Below are positions 35,694 to 47,700 of a stretch of DNA of 64,000 nt, piece by piece. The DNA comes from Cyathus striatus. Taxonomy: Eukaryota; Basidiomycota; Agaricomycetes; Agaricales; Nidulariaceae. The stretch covers positions 1,054,001 through 1,118,000 of the forward strand of contig JAOVFP010000017.1 of NCBI GenBank assembly GCA_025738555.1. Reading direction: 5' to 3'. Position 1 is the stretch's first letter. Each line of letters starts with the position of its first letter. A program made the translations under genes and the position numbers. Below the pieces are notes generated by a model. That model had not been told where the DNA came from. It saw nothing but the letters and a program-made list of their open reading frames with translations, and ran no database searches.

Positions 35694-38600
35694 TTATATG
35701 TCCACATCCATATCCTCAGGTAGATCATCACTGAGCTTTGTCTTCATTGCTCTTTGCTGTTGTCTATCCAAAACATGTTGTGTGTGATGAACCAACATTG
35801 CATGTAGAAACCAATTAAAGTTTGATACTGTCATTTGTTTGAGAATAGACTCAAACCCACCCAGCCAAGAATTGAGTTGCTCACATGCCTGATAATGAAT
35901 TAATAGTTATTAAGATTTAATACTTATATCTTACCTGTGTATTAAAAGCTCTCTTGTAATATGGTTGACCATTCTGATCATGTTCAATTATTACAAGATT
36001 AGGAGCAGAACCATCACTTGGTGCAGGATTGCAAAATGTATGACAAAGGTCATCATCTGCCTTATGATTTGTATAGTGATATCCATCAACAACAAATTGA
36101 CTATTCAGTAGCCAAGGTCGATAAAGAATATTTTTCAGAACTGAATGTAGAATCAGACAGGCTTTGTCAATACATATATATGCTGGATGTGAGTCAGGTG
36201 TTGGGTAAATCATATTTAATAACTCCATGATATTAGCTGTTGACTCAGATTTTACAAACTTTTTCCAAGCAATAACAACTCCACATGGAGCACACACAGT
36301 TTCAACACAATAATAGTGATTTGGGGAAAAGTAAGACTTGCAGGTATCAGAATTATCATCATTCTGTTCTTCATCATGTGGCTGCTGTGGTCGATTAACA
36401 TTAGGTAGCCATGCCAGATTTTCATTTCTGTATTGCAGTGCTCTTTTTAGTCCAGAAAGACTTGCTGAACTGTAATTTGACTTATGCTTATTCCACATTT
36501 CTTTATGAGCCTCACATGCTTCTGTACCTGCAACTTTTTGTGCATCACAACTCTTAACATGGCATTTGGGTCCATATTGTATGTAGTGATGTCTGCAGAA
36601 TACACCACCACAATAATTGTTAACTTCAGCATGACAACCCTTCATTGCACAGTGCTAAATCATTGTTAAGTCTAAGTTTATAATAAATAAATAAATACAC
36701 ATACAGTTGGGCCCATTACAACACCATCTACTACAACCATCTTCACGGGAGCAAAATTTTCTGTTGTAATATTACTTCTGTAGTTAGTCATGTTATCAGC
36801 TGTAGACTTGTACTTTTGAGTATGTTCTAAGCAGCTGTGCTCTGATGGAGGTTTAACAATTCCATTTGCCCCAATATGCTCAAATGCATAATGTGTAATT
36901 TCATTGATTGGTAGATGATCATCAACAGTAAGTTGTCTACCAGTAATTAAGCTTACAGTCCAAATAGACTCATCTATAAAGGCATGCCAAATTTGCTTGC
37001 GACTAATTTCAATGTTATTTCCAAAGCTATTACTCCAATATCCAGCATATGCTGCAGCTGATGCATGAAAACTGTATATACCATGCATTATTGCTTTAGA
37101 GAATACTTGATCCACCCAAAGATGAGTACCTATTTTAAAATAATGTGCTTTATTTAAATATTCTTTTTGTAGTCTCTGACCAGTAATAGATATATGTTTA
37201 TGATCAGTATAGTATATTGATTTACACTTAGAGCAAGATCCTGTTATTATATATGATTCATGATACATTTTTGTACCCTCAATTAATGTAACTTTTGGTA
37301 TATCTCGATATTTTGAATTTTGTGTTAATGCAGACCCATCACATGATGCACCATTGCAATGCATAAATGATGGACATATCATTCATACTGGAGTTAATTT
37401 AGTTTCTGAAACAGGTCCTAGCTCTCCAATATAGTGCCCTGTCTCATTATATGGATGCAATTTAAGAAATTTGGAAAATGCATCTAGTTTTGTTCTTAAT
37501 TCCAGCTCCTTTCTTTGATTTCCCCTTGTCCTTCCCTTTGGCTGATTTCTGCTTTGAATCACTGGCCTTCTCTTTACCAGCTGCTTTATCTTTATTAGCC
37601 TTGTCTCTGGCATCCATCCAGTCTGCTAAATTGACTCTTGTAAATCCAGAAGACTTCTCCAAGCCCCAAAGCTCACGTGTATTGTTCATATCAGGATTAT
37701 TATCACTTAGCCATTCTACCATGTTTGGATAGTTGGAAAGTCTCTTCAGAACAACATCCCAGTTGTGCCATGCAGTAGTTCCAATTCCAAAAAGTTTATA
37801 AATATCAGAGGATGATGGTTTAGCAAACCCATCAGGCAATTGTTTAGAATTTATGTCCACTAAGCATTTAACCCTATTAACCTCACTGTAGACTTTCCAT
37901 GCCTCCTGAATTGACCATTTTTCAGTAAGTTCAAGGAGTGACTGGTCTACCTCATAAATGGATACAATAGTCCTCTCTCTTGGAGATAACTTATTGGCAA
38001 TCTGAGTGTTCTCAACTCAATAGCTAGACTTATTATCCTCACTCTTAGAATGAGCTGAAGTTTCATTTGTGCTAACAACACTTGAAGCCTTACAGTAGCC
38101 AATATGTTTAATGATAGGGTCAGTCTGACACAAGAATTAGTATTTAATATATATATATATAATTGAAATTCTTACTGCAGCAAGAAAAATAGCTAAGTCT
38201 TGATTTTGTGGGTGCCACTCAATAGTAACTGCATCTCATATGCTACTGTAGTGCCCTCGCATAATCCAGATATTTCAACTAGTATCAAATACTCTAATCT
38301 GATGGTCTTGTTCTACAATTCATATTAGTGAAGATGAAACAAAATTTATAATAATATTACCTTTAATATTAGGAATCATTTGAGCAATTTCTTCAAGTAC
38401 AGATTTCAGATGATTGTTCACAACAACAGGAATGGCTGTTGGAGGAGTTTCAATATTCAACAAGGTTGGGTTAACATTTGGAGAATCATCAGAAATGATA
38501 ATATATACTAGTCCTTCCTCCTGAATATCCATAGGAGAGTTCTCATCATCAATGTAATCAGCAAAGTTCAAGGTATTTCCATATGCCTTTCCTCTAATTG

Positions 38601-39274
38601 TACCACCATGAGTTTTAGATGCTCCTTTCAATTCTGCCTTAGTTGGTACAGGGGACAGAGGAGAATTGGTTGGTGGGGGGGCTATGCATATCATAGTCTT
38701 CTTTAGCACTCCCCTCCTCCAAAATTTGTTCATCTTTCTCATTATTCACTTCCATATTCTTTTCCTTTTCCTCAATATCAATCACCTCATTATCAGAACT
38801 CTCACTATCAGCACTATTTTCCTTTATTTTCAAATCATCTCTCTCTCCTTCTTCAGCATCACTATTATTCTCATTCTCACTTTCATTGCCTCCAGTACCA
38901 TTGTTTTCAGTACCTTCAGACTCACTATCTGAGGGAGTGACAGCTAGAATAACTTTTCTCTTAATTCTTCCTCCACCACCTATAGCTGATGCCCCAGGAG
39001 CATTCATAGTGTTAATTTCATTTACAGTCTCAATAGTTGTGGCTTCAGCAGGAGTTCCAATAGTCTTAGTGAAAGTCTCAATAGTACCAGTCTCAGTAGT
39101 AGCTCCAGTGGTGATTTCAGAAGCTTGAGTAATCTCAGTGTTAATAGTTGCAGGTTCAATTGCAACTCCTGCAGCAGTAGTGGCTTCAGTGGTAGTTCCA
39201 GAGGTCTCAGTAGTCATAACACATGCAGGAGGTGCCACAGTAAGGGGCATGTTAATAGTCGTAATTCGTACCAT
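35694..39274 (-). pseudogene. CxC5/CxC6 cysteine-cluster KDZ-type transposase, lightly decayed
   Basis: From the N-terminus (MVRITTINMPL, 39274): a Thr/Ser-rich then acidic disordered part; GKAYGNTLNFADYIDD; DINSKQLPDGFAKPSSSDIYK (37860); a Lys-rich linker; TKLDAFSKFLKLHPYNETGHY; a CxC5-like cluster (MICPSFMHCNGASC...CSKCKSIYY, about 37382-37210) with IGTHLWVDQVFSKA; then, after an intron, a CxC6-like cluster (HCAMKGCHAEVNNYCGG...C...C...CEAHKEMW). The transposase-like core is YICIDKACLILHSVL, VVDGYHYTNHKADDDLC and ACEQLNSWLGGF, ending at 35694. Last exons: 36705-37382 or further, 35935-36654 and 35694-35888. Defects: TGA stops near 37385, 38020, 38235 and 38275, each plausibly from CGA; a shift in a run of seven C (near 38680); and another near 37500. 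Cysteine clusters of this kind are known companions of KDZ transposases in fungi. Confidence 0.72.
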
Positions 39275-39284
39275 TTAGGTACAG

Positions 39285-39410
39285 ATATGGTTGTCTTTGG
39301 GTGCGAGCTATGTGCATTCTGCGAGGGTACAATATTTGGTAGGTTTGACAGGGTATGAATATTGTACCCTCACAATCAAATTTGTCTCGCACCGTATGTA
39401 CCATATTATT
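39285..39410. repeat. Nested inverted repeat upstream of the CxC5/CxC6 gene
   Basis: gagggtacaatatt (39324-39337) pairs with aatattgtaccctc (39357-39370); further out gtgcgag (39300-39306) pairs with ctcgcac (39386-39392) and ggtacagatatgg with ccgtatgtacc. It may be the terminal hairpin of the element or a fusion of two ends. Similar gtaccctc words recur at 62800-62900. Confidence 0.5.
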
Positions 39411-39439
39411 ATGTAATCCAGTAAATATAAGGAGTAATT

Positions 39440-41470
39440 TCTGTCTAGAATTACGGGATTAATTCAAAGCAGTAGCAGCATACTGCGTATCACAAAACAG
39501 AAAATCCACAATGCAGTGCACATAAATTAGCCGGGTCCATTTTCACATATATCCTTTGCGTTCTGAATAACGTTATATTATAACCTCCAATTAATAACTT
39601 GTAGTGATGTCTCTCATACCAAATTCAGAATTATAGAACATGTAGATATGTAGAACAACAATATTTGCTTTATTATACTTTCCCACACCTTCAAAACCTT
39701 GGATATATATATTTCAAGCAGCACTACATTGCGTGTAGAATAACGGGATCGTACATTTCATATCATAAAATGGAAATTCCCCAAATACGTTGAACACAAC
39801 TTAAGTCCGGCTCCCATCCTGTTTCCCTCGGCTAATTTATATTTCTACATCTGCCCTTTGCATTATGAATAATGATACATTACACCCACTATTTAATATC
39901 ATCTATTGTCCTCTATCGCACTAAATTAAGTATTTTAGAACATGGAAATATGTAGCAAAACAATGTGTTTTTATTTGAATTTCCCAAGACCCCCGATCCC
40001 TGGATATGCATATTTTGAGTGGCAGTGCATTGCATATAGAATAACGGCATTGTACATTGCGTATCGTAAAACGGAAATTTCACAATTGCATTAAACATAA
40101 ATGATCCGGCTGCCATCACATGTCCCTTGCTAATCTATATTTCTACATCTGTTCTTTGCGTTCTGAATAACACATTCTAATGCTCACTATTTAATATCGT
40201 GTACTGTTTTCTATCACACTAAATTAAGTACTATAGAACATGGTGATATGTAGAACAACATTATTTCACTTTCCTATGCTTTCAGAACCTCTGATATGCA
40301 TATTTCAAGCGGCAGTGCATTAAGTACAGAACAATGGGACTGTACATTGCATATCATAAAACAGAAATTCTACAAATGCGTTGAACATAAATTACGTCCG
40401 GCCCCAATCACATGTTCCTCGGCTAATTGATACTTCTACATCTGTTCTTTACATTCTAAATAATGCTGTCTAATGCTCACTATTTAATATCATGTACTGT
40501 CCTCTATCACACTAAATTAAGTATTATAGAATATGGAGATATGTAGAACAATAAAGTGTTTTTATTTGATTTTTCCATGCCTCCAGAACCTAAAATTTGT
40601 ATATTTCAGGCTGCAGTACATTGCATGTTATATAATGAGATCGACTCGGAACAGTAGCAGGGCTCACATGCGTGTAAAAAAACGAAAATTCCACAAATGT
40701 GTTGAACATACATTAGCCGGCCCCCGCCACATGTCCCTCCACTAATCTACATCTCTACATCTGTCCTTTGCGTTCTAAATAACGATATATCACACCCACT
40801 ATTTAATATCCTCCACTGTCCCTTATCACAATAAATTAAAATACTATAGGACATGGAGTTATGTAGAAGAACAAAGTGTATTATTTGACTTTCCCACGCT
40901 TCCAGAACCTCGGATGTGCATATTTCATGTGGCAATGCATTGTGTGTAATGTAACGGGATCGTCTCGGAACAGTAGCAGGTCTTACATGCGTGTAGAAAA
41001 ACGGGAGTTCCACAAATACATCAAATATAAATTAGTCGACTCTCATTACATGTCCCTTGGGTAATTTATATTTCTACATCTGTCTTTGCGTTATGAATAA
41101 CGCCGTTTATATCTCCCTATTTAACATGGTGTACCGTCCTCTATCATACTTAAGTAAGAACTATAGAACATGGAGATATGTAGAAGAACAAAGTGTTTTA
41201 TTTGACTTTCCCACGCTTCCAGAACCTCGGATATGTATATTTCATGCGGCAGTGCATTGCGTATAGAATAACGGGATCGTATATTGTGTATAATAAGACA
41301 GAAATTCCACAAATGCGTTCAATGTAAACTTTCTGGCTCCTTTTACATGTCCCTCGGCTAATTTATATTTCTACATCTGACCTTTTTGTTCTGAATAACG
41401 GTATATAACACCCACTAGGTTATATCCTCTACTATCCTCTATCACCCCAAATTAAGCACTATTCTATATC
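39440..41470 (+). repeat. Satellite array A, unit about 300 bp
   Basis: Six to seven diverged copies. The word catgtccctcggctaattt (or variant) followed by ctacatctg recurs at about 39821, 40120, 40413, 40729, 41049 and 41346, spacings 293-320 bp. Other landmarks in each unit are ttctgaataacg, actatttaatatcctctactg, atagaacatggagatatgtag, tttgactttcccacgcttcc and cggatatgtatatttca. No long gene lies inside. Open frames of 60-70 codons recur because the units are related. Confidence 0.85.
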
Positions 41471-42155
41471 TCTACATATTTGCTTTACGTTCTGGGCCAC
41501 TGTGTCACTCACCTTTGTACTATGGCGGAGAGTTTGGGACAATCCCACTGGTATATCCGCCGGTTATAGCTCAAGGCGCTTGGAAGCACTACTCGCTAAA
41601 TATAGAACACCGGCATGATATTCCCGCGTCACCATATAATCAATATACAAAGATAATAATTTGAAATTTTGAATATTTAAAATATATGATGAAAAAGCTT
41701 GTACTTATTCTTCAAGATATTTTCTCAATATCTTCAAAAGCCCACGATGTGTTCTCAATATGTCTCTTGGGCTTTGCAAGATAATCACAACTGATCTAGG
41801 GTTTGGTAATTCCCGAACTTCTTTCAATCGATGCACGCCTTATCTCTACTTCCCGGGGGTTTCCTTATCACTTGGTCACAGGATTGTATCTTGCTAATAG
41901 ATGCGTCGACCTTAGGCACATTCTACTGGTAGGTTCGTCTGTCCTGTTGCATTTCTCGCCATATCATATATTGTAATGGCTCTTGTACATCACTTTTAAT
42001 ATATATTATTTTATTATATGCTTCATGTGTGTAGATACTATGAAATATGCTTTTTACAGCCAGGGTCTCAGCTCCAACTCTGACATAACCAAGATTGTCA
42101 AGTAAGCGAAATTCCATTTTATAGAATAAGTGAAAATTAGCTTTGCAACTTCTGT
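41471..42155. other. Spacer between satellite and gene
   Basis: No coding family. tcttcaagatattttctcaatatcttcaaaag near 41710 holds a short inverted repeat. The rest shows nothing I recognise. Confidence 0.35.
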
Positions 42156-43316
42156 ATGCCAGTCAGGCATATTATCTCCCCACAGCCAACGAATAACTGC
42201 TTTTATTTTCGATCCCCTGCCCCCAAAAATCGTGCGCCTCTAATTCCTTTGAATCTAACTTTGCCGCCCCTTCGTGAGAGTTACATCGTGGTCCCGCCAT
42301 CCACTGTTCAGCATCCCGATACTCCATCCCCCGCTTGTAGTCCTTCTCCCATGGAGGTAACGGATGAAGAGATTGAAGAAATCCTGCTGCCTGTCGCAAC
42401 CCAAGCTCCTCCTGTTGCACTTACCCCATTCTCTTCACCTGTCCTGGCACCTTCTCCATACATTCCAGCCATTGCTGCTGTGCCGGAATCGATGGATGAC
42501 ATTCCTTCACTCACTTCCTCCATTGATTTTGAACTGAGTGCAGCACTGAACCCTCCACCTAGGCCATTCCTCTGTGATGTACGTATTAGTGCCGGCCCTC
42601 ATAGGCGTCATCCCATTGAAGTTTTGATGCCGCCTCTCAAGATTGGTAAGCCTCTGCATCTTGTTACTAATTTATCCGCTTACATGCTAGGGACTCCCCT
42701 AGCTGTTCCAGCTGTCCCAGAACCCGTTGTTGTGGACGACGAGCCTACTCCTGAGGACATCATTGTGCTCACCAACATGGACAAGGATCAGCTGTGCGAA
42801 TCCTCTGATGAACTTCCCTTGGGTATGTCTCCCCCTTCTCTTTTTTATCGCGGTATTGATTCTGACATCATATTTTTCTATCTTTAGCGAGCACTCACAC
42901 TTGCGTCCTCCCTCCATTATTTTACTGACTATGTCCAGCGCATCTGTCTTCATGTTCAATTCGTTCATCGTCTGGAGGAGTTTGCCGAGGCTAACAAAGA
43001 CTTCTCTCAGTTCGCTGCTGCAGGTATCTTCCCCAATGACTATACTGAACAAAGCTTTCATGAGCTGTGCCAGCTGGCTAAGTGCGTCGAGGATCGGGTT
43101 CTGCCTGATCCTGATGTTACTGTGGATTTTGAGGACGCCCTGTTGGACACTCTCACTGCTCATCTGACCGTCGTTAACCCTCTTCTTGGTGAGTTCCCTT
43201 GGCCCAAAAAGGGGGAGGAAGTGGTGCCGCGGGAGTTCCTAGACAACATGATGGTGGCAAATATCCAGAACTTCCGGATCCAGAAGAAGAGCAAGGACAG
43301 TGCCGCTCATGCATAG
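42156..43316 (+). CDS. Uncharacterised two-exon protein, Pro-rich N-terminal half
   Basis: Exons 42156-42822 and 42892-43316 join in frame (donor G/GTATGT, acceptor GCGAG), giving 363 residues with no stop. The first half is Pro/Ala/Ser-rich and likely disordered (PSPMEVTDEEIEEILLP, PVPEPVVVDDEPTPED). The second half looks folded: ALTLASSLHYFTDYVQRI, FVHRLEEFAEANKDFSQF, GIFPNDYTEQSFHELCQLA, FEDALLDTLTAHL, ending with a Lys-rich tail. I know no family for it. The 69-bp intron and clean frame argue for a real gene. It lies just inside satellite array A with no partner on the same strand nearby. Confidence 0.6.
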
Positions 43317-44301
43317 CATTGCAGGCTTTCATTTCAATTTTTGTGTTGCACTGTTATATACTTTGGAGTCACATTGTAGGCTAGTATATCTACCAGTATT
43401 GCATTGTGTGGTGATGTCATTATACCATAGATTACATTTATAATACTATGCCATTTGTTGCTGTTAAGTTCCTTGTGATAAAAGTCAAATAACATAACTT
43501 AGAACATGTTAAGACTTAAAATCGTAATTTTCGGGATGGGATTGAATGTGGAAACATGTGTGTGCTGCCACTTGAAATATACTGTCATTGATCAACACTT
43601 CGCCAACCCCGTCAAGTCGCTATTTTTGAGTTTGTCATGCAATGTCACAATGCTGCAATCAGCCGGTTTGGAGGTCCGCAGCGTGTATGCACAACGTGAG
43701 ACATTTGCTTGACCTCTTTCCGGGAAACTCCTTGATTGCTATCGAAACGGCATGGTGGCAAGCATGACAATGCGTCAAATTTCCTACTTTTGAAGGGACT
43801 CCAGAACTACCTGTTCTTTTGTCTTGAAACTTTTAGCACAAGTTTTAATATGTACAGCCAATATACCTGTAAATTTTTATGGCTTGTAGAAGTGTTACTG
43901 TGGCAATATTCAAGAAATAGCGACTCAATGGGGTTTAGTGAAGTGTTGATCAATGACAGTATACATATCCGGGATATGTGATGGGAGCCAGATATAAAAG
44001 GTAATGGGAATGATAATAATAACTCGAACTAATAATAGGTCGCCAAAGCTTCAGACTAATAATAGCTTGCAAGTTATTATCGAATATGCACAGGTTGTTT
44101 GCATTTAATATGTTATGTGTTTCGATACAAGATGCAGGAATTATACCAATAATACAGTAAATTATCTAATAAAACAATTGTAGGACAAGTATAATATAGT
44201 AAAGCATCTAATAAAACAATTGTAGGACAATATAATATGGTAAAGCATCTAATAAAACAATTGTAGGACAAGTAGTATGATCAAGATATAAGTACAGGAT
44301 G
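43317..44301. other. AT-rich spacer with a 42-bp tandem repeat
   Basis: At about 44164-44275 the unit beginning atctaataaaacaattgtag is present 2.7 times. No coding sequence is recognised elsewhere in the stretch. Confidence 0.5.
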
Positions 44302-44896
44302 TCAGCATGATAATAGTACGCCTATCACTTCCTGTAGGAAGGTGAGCAGGAAATAAAATAAGAGAAAAGATCTACTTACACAGGATATCGAATTTGGGTC
44401 CAATTGAATGCACAACAAGTACGTTTCCCTAACTGTACATGAAACTGCAAGAACTGATAGATGAAGATGTAAGTTCAAATTCATCGGTATAGTAATATGA
44501 ATCACTTACCTTCCACCCTTTCTTTTTGTCCAATACACATTCAACGATTTTTTCCAATTTCCCCTTCCTCCAAGTCGGCCCCAGTCTACGACCTCTGTAG
44601 ATACATTCGTGGTAGAAGACCATGACATCGTCGCCGATCTGGAAGATGAACTGATTGACATATAATTAGGAGAAATATAATACCATACCTTGTATTTCTT
44701 CAGCTATTCGTTGTAACTGAGCATTTCAATAGGGGGGATCCTCTTCGGCATCTAAGCAAAGTTAAAATTATTACTAGAGTGCCAAAATGCCAAACTTACC
44801 TGAGCAATGCTTGAAAGTTAAGACTTTGAGTAGTTGAGGAAGCTGGAAGACGACAAGATGGCTTTTGAACCCATCGAAGCTTAATTCAAACTCCAT
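44302..44896 (-). pseudogene. Small uncharacterised spliced gene with one stop
   Basis: The start is MEFELSFDGFKSHLVVFQLP (ATG at 44894-44896). Exon 2 begins DAEEDPPY and then meets TGA before NAQLQRIAEEIQ. Exon 3 is FQIGDDVMVFYHECIYRGRR then GPTWRKGKLEKIVECVLDKKKG. The last exon holds VSCTVRETYLLCIQLDPNSI. Introns have GT-AG ends. The third exon has the look of a small SH3- or chromo-like domain, but I cannot name it. One stop in the middle suggests decay, or an intron boundary I have misplaced. Confidence 0.4.
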
Positions 44897-45797
44897 GTCC
44901 TGCCTACAACATTATACAAGGGTTGGTGCATCTACTCCAACGCCAACACACATACACCATTTTTAACGATTTGTACGCTACACATACATGACGGACTATG
45001 AACTACTAAATGTCGAGAAATTCGCTAGGTAGAGTGTGCTGTATCTACACTGCTTCTTTAGAATTGCTGGGTATTCTTACTTTTCAGCATATATACAAAT
45101 GTAATGTTTCCTACATAACATCAAGTATAGATGCAGTCTTAACATTGTTTCATACAAGTCCAAAGAGTCACGTGGTGCTGGAACAATAATGATGTACCTG
45201 GAAAACAGTTACAAAGCGTGTAGAGGAAATTACAGTCTGTTTAGGCGGTTTACCGTAAGTGCAATTAAGGCACCCGCAGAACCAGTAACCTCATACACCG
45301 AATACTCAGGTAACGGGCTGAGGGCTGTTGAGGGTGTGTTGATAACAGAGTGAAAAGATAAACATGTGGGCGTCTGATGTGAGATGTGAGCGCCAGGCAT
45401 ATTATTGCCATAACTCAGCAGTATGCTAGGGCAAGTAAACATGTATTATTTTTGTACCACTGAATGGCATTTCTAAGTAGCTATATTTAACAGCTTTCTT
45501 TGATCAATGTGGCATTTACCATATACATACCAAACAGATGTTTCTTTAAGTTCTTTTCTCTTTGTTAAGGAAAAACACGTCGTTGAAGTAAAAATAAAAA
45601 GGAGATATTTTACAGTGCATATGATATTTAACTACTGATTTAATCCCTTTGCATTCCTCCTGAAACTTTCTCGTATTCCTTGGCAGGAATCATTATAGTT
45701 AGAAAGTGATGCGATTGTTTATGCATTTCACCCAGCTCATTGAGACGTGCAATGTTTCTCGTCACCATCAGCATGTGCCACCTTCCTTCATCGAGGG
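44897..45797. other. Non-coding spacer
   Basis: AT-rich, many stops on both strands, no repeat or family recognised. Confidence 0.4.
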
Positions 45798-47700
45798 GTG
45801 TCAGCCAATTTTTTCATTAAATGCCTAGGTTTTATGATCATGGTGATCATATAAGCTAGGCATTTTTTTTATGATCACCCACTATTATATATGTAGTAGT
45901 GAATGTATGATTACTAGTGAATGTATAAGTGATCATAAGTGATCTTTCAGTGTTTTAGTAGTGTTTCAGGTGGATATTTACTTACTACTGGTACTAATGA
46001 ATGCAACGGTGATTATAGATGATCATTAGGTGTTTCAAGTGCATATTCACTTATTACTGGTACTAAAGAATGTATATGTGATCATAAGTGATCATTATAT
46101 ATTACAATAGCATATTATTTTGAATAATATTATATATTTCACACAGGTGACATATCTTGAACTCGTCACGCATATTCCCGTGCCTCACATTGTTCCTGCA
46201 CTTCACATTTGTGACATTCTTCTCGCGTGTCACGTCTGTCACGCATATTCCCGCGCATCACGCATATTCCCACGCATCATGCATATTCCCGCGCTTCTTG
46301 CATATTCCCGCGCATCACGCACATTCCTGCGCATCACATATTCCCGCGCATCACATCTGTCACATTCTTTCTGTGTGTCACATCCGTCACACATATTCGC
46401 ACGCATCACATTTGTCACATTCTTTCTGTGTGTCACGCTATTCGCACGCGTCACGCTATTCGCACGCGTCACGCTATTCGCACGCGTCACGCTATTCGCA
46501 CGCGTCACGCTATTCGCACGCGTCACGCTATTCGCACGCGTCACGCTATTCGCACGCGTCACGCTATTCGCACGCGTCACGCTATTCGCACGCGTCACGC
46601 TATTCGCACGCGTCACGCTATTCGCACAGCGTCACGCTATTCGCGCGCGTCACGCTATTCGCGCGCGCACGCTATTCGCACGCGTCACGCTATTCGCGCG
46701 CGTCACGCTATTCGCGCAGCGTCACGCTATTCGCACGCGTCACGCTATTCGCACGCGTCACGCTATTCGCACGCGTCACGCTATTCATGCGTGTCACATA
46801 TATTCACGTGTGTCACACGTGTGATGCTATTCATGTGTGTCACACTATTCATGCGCGTCATGCTATTCATATTTTTCATGTGCGTCACGCTTTTCATGTG
46901 TGTCATGTGCGTCACAATTGTCATTGTCACACTTTTAGCGCTCGTCACACATGTCACCTGCTTTCATTTGTCACACTTTGCAATAGCGTGACACGTGCGA
47001 ATATATGTGACACGCGTGAATATATGTGACACGCATGAATAGCGTGATGCGTGCAAATAGCGTGACACACAGAAAGAATGTGACAAATGTGATGCGTGCG
47101 AATATGTGTGACGGATGTGACACACAGAAAGAATGTGACAGATGTGATGTGCGGGAATATGTGATGCGCAGGAATGTGTGTGATGCGCGGGAATATGCGA
47201 GAAGCGCGGGAATATGCATGATGCGCAGGAATATGCGTGATGCGCGGGAATATGCGTGACAGACGTGACGCGCGAGAAGAATGTCACAAATGTGAAGCGC
47301 AGGAACAATGTGAGGCATGGGAATATGCATAATGAGTTCAAGATATGTCACCTGTGTGAAATATATAATATTATTCAAAATAATATGCTATTGTAATATA
47401 TAATGATCACTTATGATCACATATACATTCTTTAGTACCAGTAATAAGTGAATATGCACTTGAAACACCTAATGATCATATATGATCACCATTGCATTCA
47501 TTAGTACTAGTAGTAAGTAAATATCCACCTGAAACACTACTAAAACACTGAAAGATCACTTATGATCACTTATACATTCACTAGTAATCATACATTTACT
47601 ACTACATATATAATAGTGGGTGATCATAAAAAAAATGCCTAGCTTATATGATCACCATGATCATAAAACCTAGGCATTTAATGAAAAAATTGGCTGACAC
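45798..47700. mobile_element. Foldback element with inverted repeats of about 640 bp and a CpG-rich minisatellite
   Basis: The terminal 120 bases (GTGTCAGCCAATTTTTTCAT at 45798 and its complement ending at 47700) are almost identical, and the similarity continues inward to about 46435 and 47060. The outer arms are AT-rich with many atgatcat palindromic words. The inner arms carry tattcccgcgcatcacgca-type repeats, and the centre holds an 18-bp minisatellite. There is no transposase gene. This is the structure of a foldback/MITE-like element. The two arms differ at only a few sites, so the insertion is recent or the arms are corrected against each other. No clear target duplication was seen. 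Confidence 0.8.
46431..46790 (+). repeat. 18-bp minisatellite CGCGTCACGCTATTCGCA
   Basis: About ten perfect tandem copies (46440-46620), then some nine variant copies. Each unit has four CpGs, in striking contrast to the CpG-poor surroundings. All three plus frames are open through it, giving SRYSHA-type repeats, which is why long frames (234-290 codons) appear; I do not take these as genes. Confidence 0.85.

Noticed and set aside
46431..46790. Regular short repeats considered as a CRISPR array
   Set aside because: The units are directly adjacent with no spacers, and the genome is eukaryotic; it is a minisatellite.
46120..47029. Three overlapping frames of 234-290 codons
   Set aside because: They are translations of the 18-bp minisatellite and its neighbours in all frames, not genes.
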